DNA from: Uloborus plumipes
Taxonomy: Eukaryota; Arthropoda; Arachnida; Araneae; Uloboridae
Direction: 5' to 3'
DNA: 64,000 nucleotides
NCBI GenBank assembly: GCA_038373865.1
Contig: JAXGGA010001166.1
Location: 102,265-166,264 of the forward strand
Part shown: one piece after another, positions 47,115-58,115 of the stretch
How positions within the stretch are numbered: the stretch's first letter is position 1
Layout: every line of letters starts with the position of its first letter
Notes under the pieces: model-generated
Told to the model about the DNA's origin: nothing
The model's database searches: none
Seen by the model: only the letters and a program-made list of their open reading frames with translations
Made by a program: the position numbers and the translations under genes

Positions 47115-47765
47115 CAGGGTGTCCACTCCAATCGTGGACCAATAGCTAATTTCTAAACCGTTAGAGATAAGCATATAGTTTATTTAGGAAAAAATCTCCA
47201 AATTACGAAAGGAATTTTGAGTCTATTCAATGTTTTTCAAAAAATCAAATTTTGAAAGAGTTACGAAATTTAAATTTTTATACAGCCCCCCAGTCCTATC
47301 AATCATATTTAGTAAAACATTCTTGACACTATAACGTTTAAAACTAAAAAAAAATCACTCTTCTACCACAAAAATTGACCGAGTTATGACGTTTTGAAAA
47401 ATCAAGATTTTGAAAGATTTCGCATACGGTCCCTTAAGCGATCGCTCGATGACGTCATGAAATAATGCAAAATCTTGATTTTTCAAAACGTCATAACTCG
47501 GTCAATTTTTGCGGTAGAAGAGTGAATTTTTTTTAGTTTTAAACGTTACAGTGTCAAGAATGTTTTACTAAATATGATTGATAGGACTGGGGGGCTGTAT
47601 AAAAATTTAAATTTCGTAACTCTTTCAAAATTTGATTTTTTGAAAAACATTGAATAGACCCAAAATTCCTTTCATAATTTGGAGATTTTTTCCTAAATAA
47701 ACTATATGCTTATCTCTAACGGTTTAGAAATTAGCTATTGGTCCACGATAGGAGTGGACACCCTG
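47115..47765. mobile_element. Foldback MITE, CAGGGTGTCC family, copy 2 (TA-flanked)
   Basis: TA, then CAGGGTGTCCACTCC, and a matching GGAGTGGACACCCTG, then TA. Arms of about 300 bp surround a spacer of roughly 50 bp containing a CRE-like TGACGTCA. It matches 3253-3902 closely, with the spacer in the opposite orientation. Confidence 0.88.
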
Positions 47766-48189
47766 TATATTTGCTTTCGATCATGTAAGAAATTTTAACA
47801 AAAACAAATGTCAAACATTGTATATCCTGTCTCATTCATTTCACATTTCTTCAACTTCATTTTTAACACAAATTTTCCTTTCGATATCAATTAAACTTGG
47901 CTTGAGCTGCTAATCTATTCGTTTTTAAGTTGGTAGTTAGCGAGTCACGGTGAAATAAGCTATTGTATATAAATAACGGACGCTTGTTCGATAACTATTT
48001 GTTTCTTGGAAAACGCTCGAAACGGTTACAAGCCAAAATGGTAATTTTTTTTTTAGTATTTTTCAAAAATTTTAGTCCATTCTATCATTAACGCACACGT
48101 TCATCAACAGCAATTAGCAATCTTTTGCTAATTTGGTGTAAAAAAGCCTTTTCATATAATTTAATTTTTGGTACTATCAATGTCGGATC

Positions 48190-48574
48190 TTCTACATTTT
48201 TGTCTGACGACATTTGAACTGGCGACATTTTTGCCCGCGACATTTTTGACCGGCGACATTTTGGACACGCGACATTTTTGACCGGCGACATTTTGGACAC
48301 GCGACATTTTTGACCAGCGACATTTCAGACACACGACATTTTGGACCGGTGACATTTTGGCCCACGACATTTTGGACCTTCGACATTTTTGCTCGCGACA
48401 TTTTGGACCGCGACATTTTGGACCGGCGACATTTTGACCAGCGACATTTTAGACCGCGACATTTTGGACCGGCGACATTTTGACCCGCGACATTTTGGCC
48501 CGCGACATTTTTTCCCAGCGACATTTTGGCCGCGACATTTTGGCCCGCGACATTTCGGCCGCGACATTTTGGGC
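48190..48574 (-). repeat. 16-bp minisatellite array, right arm (inverted)
   Basis: Units of GGCGACATTTTGGACC type are the reverse complement of the array at 44157-44671. Read on the minus strand, the outer units follow the same order as the left array's outer units (CGCGGCCG, CGCGGGCC, CGCGGC). The inner edge also shares CCAGTTCAAA. ORFs across it are artefacts. Confidence 0.95.
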
Positions 48575-48576
48575 GT

Positions 48577-48948
48577 ATAGATTGGAAGGACATGACATCT
48601 ATGGCAAATATCAACTAAAGATGATAAATTAATGGCATGAGGGAATGCTAAGGGAGCCATAATTAAAACCATATTTCGCTATAATTTCCTACGTGGTCTA
48701 ACTTTCTGGTGCCCTTATATTTACGGGTCCTTAGGCCATGAGCCCCCGTGAGACGGATGGTAAATTATGTTTAAAGATATCGATGAAGAATTTAGGGCGC
48801 CATACTCTGTCTTTCCCACGCAAAAGAAAAAAAGAAAGTGAAAAAACAATTATCATGTAAAAATAGATTGGAAGGACATGACACCTACGGCAAGTATCCA
48901 CTAAAGATGTTGAATTAATGGCATGAGGGAATACTAAGAGAACCTCCC
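48577..48948 (+). repeat. Pair of 85-bp direct repeats
   Basis: ATAGATTGGAAGGACATGAC and about 65 further bases (48577-48660) return at 48863-48948 with few differences. The first copy abuts the minisatellite array directly. Confidence 0.75.
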
Positions 48949-48993
48949 CCCCCACACACAGACACACACAAATTTATAGTGGAAAAGGTTTTA

Positions 48994-49602
48994 GGGTCAT
49001 TCCATAGTGACTAACGTAACATTCAGAGCTGATTTTGTAACTGTTTTTACTTGTAACTTAAAGGATAAAAAATATTTTTTAGTTGTGCTGGTGGATTTAT
49101 AATGTACATGGTATCTATGTATCATTTCTGCTAAGAATTTGAAACGAAATTACTGACAGTAGATATTTTTTCAACCAAAATAGCAGCGTGACTAACGTAA
49201 CATTTTTGCACCCTGAAAATGAATGCTCATGTTGTGAGGCAAAAATTTCTCAATGTTAAGCAAGTGTTAAAAATTGAATGATATATTTGAAAAATGTGTA
49301 AAGTTGGCTTTTAAAAACATAAAACACATTTATTAAATCTTAATTTTTTTAGTCTTAAGTGTCACTTTTACTCAAGATGGAGTGTGACTAACGTGACTAA
49401 CGTAACCATCGAAAAACAAGCAGTAAACACACTACAAACTATTTATTATGGCTAATCTCAGTGATAATTACAATACTTTTTCAATTTTTTTAAACTTCTT
49501 ATGTTGTATGATTTTTATTTATTTATTTATTTATTTTTGATACTTTTTTCACTTCGGTATTTTTTTTCTTCGGCTGAGGTTGACATTTCTATGGAATGAC
49601 CC
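48994..49602. mobile_element. GGGTCATTCCATAG element with TTTA duplication
   Basis: The ends are GGGTCATTCCATAG and its exact inverse. TTTA flanks both sides (48990-48993 and 49603-49606). The motif GTGACTAACGTAACATT, with variants, recurs near 49006, 49190 and 49383-49405. The 609 bp hold no credible ORF. The ends resemble 35366-36081 and 36935-38053. Confidence 0.78.
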
Positions 49603-50176
49603 TTTACTAGAAAAGCACTACTTCTATTTCTTTGTTATAACCCTACGACGAAGTTGGGTTAGAAACGGCGCAATTTTTACTAACCCTAAGGCGAGGGACA
49701 AAAAATAAGGAAAGAGTGTCGTCTGGATGATGCATTTCGTCTGTGAGCGCGACTCCGTTGCGAGGGTGTTTGGAAGGCGTTATTCTAGCTTCTACATCCC
49801 TCTGGAGTGATGCCAAACAGTTACAAAATATATTTTTATTTGTTTCAAGCATTGTGCTTTTTTTTATAAGGCACATTTCCAGAATCTTTTGTTTGATTTA
49901 ACTTTTCTTGAAAATAACGATGTTTGCTACGGTTTTAAGTAAATAAATGCAGGCGAGTTTGGAAACAGTATTTTACTTCAGCAGCAAAAAAGGTTTTGTA
50001 AAAGCAGAATTTATTTCCAAAACATATTGCACTTGCATGATGGTTTTCTCAGTATTAGGTTGCTTAATAGAAAATTAAAATCGATCATAATAGGGTCAGC
50101 TAAGGCAAAGACAAGCATTTCATTTTGCTCCAGAGTCCCCCGTACTTGCCCTGCAGAGGGCTTTGTTTTCTTTTTA

Positions 50177-50388
50177 AATCCAGATTAAGAGTCGAGCAAA
50201 CCCATGGTCCAGTGCCCCCACAGGTATTGATTCACTTGGAAGACTTTGTGGCTAAGACCCATGTTTAACTTACTCCAGCCAGAATCAGTGAACACGATGG
50301 ATCTTTGACAGACTGGGATTGAACCCGGGACCCTCCGGTTACGAGTCAGATGCTTTACCGGTCAGACTACCATATACATAGTCTAGTA
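50177..50388 (-). mobile_element. tRNA-derived SINE, family S2
   Basis: On the minus strand TAGTCTGACCGG (A-box-like) and GGGTTCAATCC (B-box) are separated by about 32 bases. The intervening GACTCGTAACC resembles the anticodon arm of a threonine-type tRNA. Acceptor pairing is lost. A non-tRNA body of about 130 bp follows. It is distinct from S1. Confidence 0.65.
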
Positions 50389-50693
50389 AAGAAAAGCAGA
50401 GTTTCAAGGTTTCAGCTTTAGATGCTCCCCTCTTTTTTCCCATAAACTGAAATATAAAATTTTGCGCATTGGGTCCAAGACTGCTCTTTTTGAAAGTAAC
50501 GGGATTTGAAAACAATAGACTAGAAAATAAACAAAAACACCCCATTTATTTTCCCGTGAAGTTGTTGCGGTTAGATAATCACTTTATAAGCAACCAGTTT
50601 AGTTGCTACAGAAGTTGTTCACCAACAATACTCAATATGCAGTTTACAGGGCTCATGCAACCCCCTGAATCATCCAAACGTAATCTAAAAATA

Positions 50694-51210
50694 CAGTGAA
50701 CCCTCACTTATACACCGCCTCATTTATGCGTCTTTTTCACTTATGCGACGATTTTGAATAGTCCCAGCATATTCCATAGCAAAATGATGGTAGTATCATT
50801 CGTTTATGCGTCGCTCTAAAGATAAATATTTCAATTATGCGCCGAATTTTCCTTAAAATGTAAAAAAATGTATTTTCTTTTCTTTAAAAAATAAGCATTT
50901 ATCTTCGTTTTCCTCTTTGATCTTTCGCCTTTATTGCTCACGGAAGGCATTTTTTCCGTATTATCTATTATGGATCGCTTTAAAGGGAACAGTTTGTAAT
51001 TAGGTATGCTACAATTTTTGTTTTCTCGTTACCATTGTAGTTACGTTACAGTCATTGCCAAACCGTAGTAATATGTCCCTTTTCTATAAAACATTCTTAT
51101 TCTCTCACTAGGAATCTATGTGTTGTTTTAGTCCTTTAAATAGGCTTGCTCACTTATACGTCTCTCGCATTTATGCGCCTTTGGGCCGGCACATAAGTGA
51201 GAGTTCACTG
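50694..51210. mobile_element. pogo/Tigger-like MITE
   Basis: The ends are CAGTGAACCCTCACTTAT and the inverse of CAGTGAACTCTCACTTAT. TA precedes the left end and CA follows the right. Internal words such as CATTTATGCG and CACTTATGCG repeat near both ends. This terminal form is typical of pogo/Tigger-derived MITEs. Confidence 0.75.
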
Positions 51211-51221
51211 CATTAACTCGG

Positions 51222-51425
51222 TATGGATGCTCTCTCTCCTGTCCTTATCCTTTCTTTGATTGGATGTGTTGTTGTGCTGCGAATGGTTGCCTACCTTATA
51301 AACAGGTTCCTATGGCATGTGTGTACTGTATAAGTCGGACTTCACACCAAATGACGGTACAGTTGGAAATGTGAAGCAGCGCACACACACCCTATTTCTG
51401 GCCTGGCTCATAAAATTCACATAAA
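51222..51425 (+). mobile_element. SINE family S1, head-less copy
   Basis: It aligns with the body of the minus-strand SINE at 14535-14793 (GCATGTGTGTACTGT, then GTCGGACTT and GAAGCAGCGCAC). The tRNA-like head is absent, consistent with 5' truncation. Confidence 0.65.
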
Positions 51426-51478
51426 ATTGAAAAGCAGTATACGGGAACTGAGCTTCTGTGATCTCCAATGAAGATTAA

Positions 51479-51929
51479 CCCTCTGGCAGCTCAATTTTCT
51501 TAACGAAGTCTTTAAAAATATGCAAATTTTTTTATGTATGAAAAACCGATACACGACTTATGTACTAAATTTACACATATTACGTGTGAAAATATCCTTA
51601 ATATCAAATATTGCAACAAGGTACAAGAAAAGTTCTACCTTCATGTTCGTTACACCGAATTCGAACAACAATACTATTTTTTTTTTAATTTTGAGCAATA
51701 AAAACCACTCTTTCGATGAAATCCTTTCTTTACTAAATTAGGAGGTATCGGGCTTGTAAAATGGCCGAGCGGTCTGTGCAAATGCTTCAGAAAATTCATT
51801 GCTGACATTTAAACGACGGAATTACGGAATAAGGTTTTAAATTACGCTGTGCACGTGAAAATCGCGGGATGAGCAAATTTTGTTACTTCTTCGTTGCCCA
51901 TGGAAATCGCGGGATAAGCAACCAGAGGG
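51479..51929. mobile_element. TTAA-flanked MITE (piggyBac-type), family G
   Basis: TTAA at 51475-51478 and 51930-51933 flanks CCCTCTGGCAGCTC and the inverse of CCCTCTGGTTGCTTATC. Near the right end ATCGCGGGATRAGCAA occurs twice. It is 451 bp without transposase sequence. Confidence 0.78.
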
Positions 51930-52064
51930 TTAAACCTTGCTCTTGGATTATATTTATCGCAGTAACGTCACAATTAAAACCTCACTTTGGCGATTCTAGG
52001 CAACATTCACAGGAAGGTAAAATGTCTGTGCCGATATTTAACGACCCGCGTCTTTTATTTCTCA

Positions 52065-52065
<1 letters not shown>

Positions 52066-52104
<39 letters not shown>
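52066..52104 (+). repeat. Poly-A tract of 39 bases
   Basis: An uninterrupted A run. It could be the tail of a retroposed sequence, but no recognisable body lies upstream. Confidence 0.9.
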
Positions 52105-52395
52105 GAAAAAACTCGGCGGAGCATTGGAAAAAAGCTTTTGACAACATAACTTGAGTGAGGAATTAACATAAAAAACAAAAATAAAAAGAAAGTTTATGAA
52201 ATATTATTTTTGAATTAACTCTGAAAATAGGAGTAAAAAACAACAACCAAAATTGGTAGCGCAATTCAAGCTTATAAATGCTGGGTGAAATATTTAAACT
52301 CCTCTTTTAAGAATGCAAATTTTTTGCTGAGGTGATCCTACCATTGTTAGTACGTAATTTGTTTCAAAACTTTGCGTTTAAATTTTTATATATTA

Positions 52396-53407
52396 CTAGC
52401 TGCCAGGGCAGCTAGATTAGCTTCCTGCGGCATGTTGATGCATAACGTGCCCCTTCTCTAACTTTTACCTCATTTTGAAGTTATATTATTTGATAGAATT
52501 TAATGTTCATTCGATTTCAAGACATACCACGCATGTGGCCCGGCGTTGCACGGGAACTTCGTGCCATGAAAGTAGTAAGAAAATTTTCAAGAAACTACTC
52601 CCCGCCAAGGCGGCTCGCTAACAGGCGCTTCACGCCTTCACTTTTTTCCTGCATCAAAAGAATCATACGAATTATTGAGATGCTACACGCCTTCAAGATG
52701 GTGAGGAGAGTTTCAGTAAGTTCAGCTCGCTCAAATTAAAAAAGCAGACATAGATACAGTCGACGCTCATTATAACGACCACACGTTATAAAGACCATCC
52801 CATTATAACGACCACACGTTATAAAGACCATCCCAATATAACGACCGGTGAGAAAACCCCCAACTGTATCCCAATATACTCTATGTTCTACCTCTTACAG
52901 CGACCACTCGTTATAAAGACCGTTTTCTGCAGGACGGAGACGGTCGTTATATCGAGCGTCGACTGTACTCAGTTTTTAACATAAGTAGATGGCTTTTCAA
53001 TAAATGAATGTTTAAAAATATTACCAGTAGCTAGCGATAAAAATACTACATAAGTAACCCGCTTATGAGTTTCGTGTTTGATTTAGTTAAGCCTTCATTC
53101 CAAATTCTCATTATCATTGTTATCACTGTTTCATAGCAACGACGGTTTGCAAAAATGGATTTCATATTTAATCATTTATTAGGCTTAATCGCTTTAAACT
53201 TGACTACTTATTAATTGATATCTTCGCTAATTAAAATCGTATAATCATATAGATTGAAACTAATGAAGCCTGAAAAATTACCTATCTATCGGTACCTGGT
53301 TCGACTTTCAGTTCATTGGCGTTCAGGAGAAATAAGCGTGACATAGAAAGAAAGATAGTTAGAAAGAAAGATAGTTAGAAAGATACTCAGTTTTTAATAT
53401 AAGTAGA
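52396..53407 (-). mobile_element. Non-autonomous Helitron, family Hel1 copy 2
   Basis: It is the reverse complement of 24097-25142. The 3' hairpin (AGCTGCCCTGGCAGCT) and CTAG lie at the low-coordinate end before T. The 5' TCTACTTATATTAAAAACTG end lies at 53407 after A. The second internal 5' end is again present, near 52990. A pogo-like MITE (52757-52975) is nested here, while the hAT MITE of copy 1 is absent. Confidence 0.8.
52757..52975. mobile_element. pogo/Tigger-like MITE nested in a Helitron
   Basis: TA flanks CAGTCGACGCTCATTATAAC and the inverse of CAGTCGACGCTCGATATAAC. The words ATAACGACCACACGTTATAA and GTTATAAAGACCATCCCA are each repeated inside. It is 219 bp. Confidence 0.85.
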
Positions 53408-53654
53408 TACTCAATTTGTCTCATTGCTTTGTCAAAATATTTGCTTTAGGTATGAGGCCTCTAAAAGATGCAAAAATAAATATTTTGTTTACGTGGGTTA
53501 TTCTAAGTAACGGGAATAAGTAAACAACTAGTGCAATCAGTTCTTATGATATCATACTGAAGTTTCGAAACACTCTCTTGGATATTTTTATAAAAAAGAA
53601 GACTTAAAAATCATTTCCAAGATTAATGAAAAAAATCTGGTATGGTCCCTACAC

Positions 53655-54392
53655 TACTTCCTTTTACGTGTACATTTCTTGATAGACGCCTTAAGTGTTA
53701 AAATAGCGCTTGCAGTGAGTAAGATAATAATTCAAACATTTGCACCCCTAATTTGCCACGAAACAATGCAAAAAATGCTTTACAATGATTAATTTTCTAA
53801 ACATCGCCGATTTTTACATCATTCAGTGGATTTTTCACAAAATATCACCAATAGCGTCAATTGAACCCAAATTCAAAAAATAATTCTTTTCGCCAAATTT
53901 GTCGCCAACTTGGCGTCAAACACTTGGCGACCAAAAGCTTGGTGATATATCGCCAAGTGGTCGCGCCAATTCATATCACTTGTCTGCATTGAAATTAAAA
54001 TTGATTTGCCCCAAAAAGGGGGTAAAACACCCACTTGGGAACATACGAATGCAACCACAAGCTCAACTAGACCCTATTCAGAGTCTACATACCAAACTAG
54101 AAGCTTCTACGCCATGTAGTTTTTGAGTTACGCTACATACATACATACGCACATACTCGTGACATATTGTGACGTCTGTACTTACAGACGTCACAAGAAA
54201 ACTCGTCGTTTTTTACTCAGGGGTGGTTGAAAAGGATTTTTCTGCTGGTTATATGTTGGTTGGTATATATGCACTTGCTGACAGGTCGAAGAAACGACTG
54301 AACATTCATTGAGGGGTGAGTAAAATCAAAATTTAGACCCAAATTTGAGTGAATTTTTTTTCGCGATCACAATACTTCCTTCTTTACGTGAA
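53655..54392 (-). repeat. ACTTCCTTTTACGT repeat family, copy 2
   Basis: It matches 60665-61434 in inverse orientation, including GGGAACATACGAATGCAACC, the GGCGATATATCGCCAAG region and an ATAC-type microsatellite. Both ends carry CTTCCTTNTTACGTG-type sequence, giving short inverted ends. AAGAAGACTTAAAAATCATT and following bases stand on both sides (about 53590-53634 and 54390-54434). Confidence 0.7.
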
Positions 54393-55162
54393 AGGAAGAA
54401 AAAAGAAGACTTAAAAATCATTTCTAAGATTAATGAAAAAAAGACACATTTTTTTAGAAGACTTTATCTGGTATAATCTCTGTCTGTCTTTTTAAATCAT
54501 AAAATATGAAAAGAAAATATGATATTCTTCTTTTTGGGACAGTTCCGTATTCATTTTAATTTTACTTAAAATGACATATATTTTTTCTTTTTTTTCTCTA
54601 TAGAATGTCGTTTTTTTCTTCATAAATCAGTTTAAATTTTAGACTTACGTTTCCAAGATAACTAAATGTTAACAACAGTAGACAATACATAATGCATGCT
54701 TTATTCAACTTTTCATAATTAATGAATATTAAGCAGCATTTAAGTTCCAAAAAGCGAAATTGTTGCACCAAAAAACCCAATAGAACCAACCAACTAGCAG
54801 TAGTAACTGCTAGTATCTTAGAACAGGAATTAGTAATTGGAGAGAGTAAGTCCAATCTTTGGCTTAGGAAAAGCTGAAACAAAGATCTGAAGTCACATGG
54901 TGCAACTTCCGCAAATGGGAAACACGTTTTATGAAACTATTTAAATACGACTGTCTTCTAATACTATTTACTTTAAAATATGTCACATGGCTTGGGATCT
55001 TTGTTTCAAGAGCTGAAGGTTTCACTCCCTCCACCTTTTATCCCTTCTCAATGGCTGGTGTAGTCCTCATTCCACTAAGAACAATTGACGGAGTAGTTTA
55101 CTGCTTATAATATAGAAATTATAAGCTTGGGTGTTAGTTTTGCCTTTAATTTATGAGTTGAA

Positions 55163-55600
55163 CAGGGAGTGCCCACAGGGGGGGATTATGGCTCAAGTTG
55201 CGCCATCAAAATTTTTGGGGGAGATTTTTTAAAACTAATTTATTTATTTATGCACGTTATTTATTAATTTATTTTTTAAATTAAATTATGTACTGATTTT
55301 TTAAATTTAAATTATTATTTTATTATTTATTTATTTATTTATTTTTTGTGTGTGCTTGGAATGTGTGGAAAGGAAAAAAGCGATTTCATTCTGCGCATAA
55401 TTAGTACTTTTAAAAAGTTAATATCAAAAAAAAAAAGTTATAATTTAAAAAATAAATAAATAATATTAAAAAAAAAATAATGTTAAAAAATAAATAAAAT
55501 AAAAAAGGGGGATGAAAATAAAAAGCATAAGAGGGTTGTGAATTTTTTGGCGGGGGAGGAATTTGCGCCATTGAGCTTGGGGGGGGGGGGGGGCACCCCT
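55163..55600. mobile_element. hAT MITE, copy 2
   Basis: The ends are CAGGGAGTGCCC and GGGCACCCCT. GAGTTGAAC is found at both junctions (55155-55163 and 55601-55609), compatible with an 8-bp duplication. It shares TTGCGCCATTGAGCTTGGGG-type ends and the AT-rich core with 35587-36060. Confidence 0.85.
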
Positions 55601-55609
55601 GAGTTGAAC

Positions 55610-55745
55610 CATACCATTGCTTCGGTTTGTTAATTTTACTTTCGGTTTTGTTAAGCAGATGATCCCTGCTTCCAGCTCGGTTACTGTCTATTGCAGGCTG
55701 ATGAGTTCGGATAAAAAAGAAACTGCAGTCTCTGGATCTCATAAC
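55610..55745 (+). repeat. SINE-like core repeat, copy 4
   Basis: GCTGATGAG, a gap, then GAAACTGCAGTCTCTGGAT (about 55697-55737), preceded by ATGATCCCTGCTTCCAGCTC, matches the cores at 2185-2275 and 21976-22080. Confidence 0.55.
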
Positions 55746-56244
55746 GGAGCTATTTTTTTATTATATGAAGTTGGTTTTGTTAATTTACTAACAATTAACT
55801 TCCCATTCTACTTTTCACCTTTCGAACCGGAAAGTTCAAGTTGATATTATACGTATAGTAAGTTCATGTTCAGTAAAAACCAAATCATAAATTAAGTTAC
55901 TTGTTAATACTTATTATAAATTATTGTTAAGTATAACTTAAGTCCTAAGTCAAGTCATAAGCTAGATCAATTGCTGATAAATATCCATGTAAATTGTTCA
56001 GTACACGTAAAGTTAGAAGTTACGTGGGTAGTTAATATTCTAAGCAATATAAGTTAATTCATAATGTAAGTTGTGAGTAATGTTTGCTAAAAGGTTTTGT
56101 TAGGTATAATTTAAGTTATAATTTTAGTTGAGATGATACATTCACTATCGACTTCTTATTGTTAGTTTTTGTAAAGTATAAGTTGAGGCAATGGAGCTTC
56201 ATTAGTTCAGTTGGTAATTATTTTTTTCATAAGAAGTTGTGTTA

Positions 56245-57552
56245 GGGTGAAGTGGGGTAATTGTGTACCTGTTTTGACGAAATTCAACTTCTTAAGTCTC
56301 TGGTGGGGAGGGGGGTATTCAGAATTTTATTTTTTTTATATCATCTTTTAGCGGCGTTTCTCTAGATTACAAATCACCCAAAGAATTAAAAAAAAAACTA
56401 TTTTTATAATGGTTGTATGGCTATGTTTTTAAAACCATCTCTGAAGTACACATTTGCCCCACAAGTTGGGGCAAATGTGTACGCCGCATGAAAATCCTAT
56501 ACAATTCAGTTGTTTTGCTGTTGGGCCAAATAAGTACAAAAGAGCAGTTAAGGACAAAAAATTCTGTGTATGATTTTTTTATTTCCGAATTCTCCAGCGG
56601 AAGCTATGCACTTTTTTGTTGCCCACCTTCTGTCCTCTCTTAATTGGTACAGTTTACAAAGGTGAAAACAAAGTACAAAGCATAGGATTAAAGGGGAAAA
56701 AACGTCTTTAATAGCAAAATTGAAAAGAACATGCCAAAATTTGTATCTTGGAATGTAAAAAAAAAGGAATTATAGTGGCGAGTCCTGGCCAAAATGAGAA
56801 TAGCAAATTTGAGTGAGACCTTCAGCAACTCTGCTAACCCATGTTGTAGGAGGAAAATTTAGCTGGGAATATCAAAACACCTCTTTTCCCTCAGATGGCT
56901 CTGGAAGCTTGGTGACAATAGCATTGCCATCGATTTCGCTAATATCTTCAGAGTGAGGGTAAACGAAAGTGTTTTCTCCATTTTTTTCAATTAATTTATT
57001 GTGAGGAGGTCAATCAAACATTTGGGAACAAAAATATACGCCCTAATAAGATTGTAAAAGTCTAATAAGGAGTGGGTGAATGTGTATTCTATGTAAATTT
57101 TGCTTAGGGTAAATGTTTACTGTAGTACACATTTGCCCCAGGAAAAAGTACACATTTACCCCGTGACTGAAAACAAACCGGGGTAAATGTATACCCCAAC
57201 AGTATGTATAGGTAAACATTAATTCAACTATTCTGCAGCCATTAATGAGGAAAACAACTTACCTTCAAGTGATTTATCCAAGAACTAATCAAATTTAGCT
57301 GAAAATGGTGATCCTGCAGCACTGTAAACAAAAGTCCACGAAATGTGATTCACAACGAAAAAAAACACCTGACGAAATGGAGGCAGATTGATAAAGCCTT
57401 ATTATCTGGACATAGGTGCAGCCATATGAGAAGTGATCACTAACCTACAGGCTTCCAAATGGTGCTACTAGATAGCAGCTAGCTTCAGTTTTTCCTCCTT
57501 TTTTCAAATGAGTACACATTTGCCCCAAGTACGCAATTACCCCACTTCACCC
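56245..57552. mobile_element. TA-flanked element with GGGTGAAGTGGGGTAA ends
   Basis: TA (56243-56244 and 57553-57554) flanks GGGTGAAGTGGGGTAATTG and its exact inverse. The word GTACACATTTGCCCCA, with variants, appears at least five times inside, once as a palindrome at about 56447-56482. No transposase ORF in 1.3 kb. It is related in plan to 41883-42805. Confidence 0.78.
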
Positions 57553-57841
57553 TAATTAAGTTGAGACTTGACACGTGTTAGAAACTGCTGTTAAATACGT
57601 CAATTCTGAAGTCAAGTTGATAAATAACACGTATTTTAAGTTTTTATGAAGTAAAGTCCTGAATGAGGTTGAAATTAAAATACATCATTGAGTATTGTTA
57701 AGTTTATTAATAATCATAATCAATGCTCATTAAAAAGCTGTTCTGAAGTATGAGTTAAAACAAAAGTTCCCAAGTAATGCTTGAATGTTAACCTAATATG
57801 CTTGACAAAATAAATTGGAAAACAAAACATTTTTTCCCCCA

Positions 57842-58084
57842 GTTGGTGCTCATCAATTTCGGACTGCGTCGGCTTTCCTGCTCCACCGTCAGGAGGCGCG
57901 AGAGGAACAGGGATGCTCAGAGGGGAGACGTCTCGTTCCCATCAGTTATAGACTGCCATGGAGGCAGGACTGGAGATCGAGGAAGACCGTGCCGGGCTGT
58001 TGGCAGAGACGACATTCGACGTGCAGCTCTACGTCTACGACTTGTCCAGGGAGCTCACTGACCACTTTAGAAAGATACTCAAAG
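57842..58084 (+). CDS. First coding exon of a DESI1-like PPPDE peptidase (partial gene)
   Basis: The exon is bounded by a TTTTTTCCCCCAG acceptor and a GTGAGT donor at 58085. The CDS starts at ATG 57958-57960 in a GCCATGG context, with an in-frame TAG at 57949-57951 upstream, so 57842-57957 is 5' untranslated sequence. The 42 codons end in phase 1 and give MEAGLEIEEDRAG, then FDVQLYVYDLSRELTDHF. VxLYVYDLS is the start of the PPPDE fold in DESI1-type desumoylating isopeptidases, which act as cysteine proteases. The catalytic His and Cys would lie in later exons, which I did not find. G+C is clearly above the surroundings. The intron starts with a hAT MITE at 58116. The family call rests on a short N-terminal match. 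Confidence 0.6.
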
Positions 58085-58115
58085 GTGAGTGTTTCAAATG
58101 ATGAAAGGTTGATAC

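Noticed and set aside
48161..48672. ORFs up to 140 codons on the minus strand
   Set aside because: Same 16-bp repeat in reverse orientation; not protein-coding.
50300..50376. Possible threonine-type tRNA gene
   Set aside because: Acceptor pairing is lost and a SINE-like body follows.
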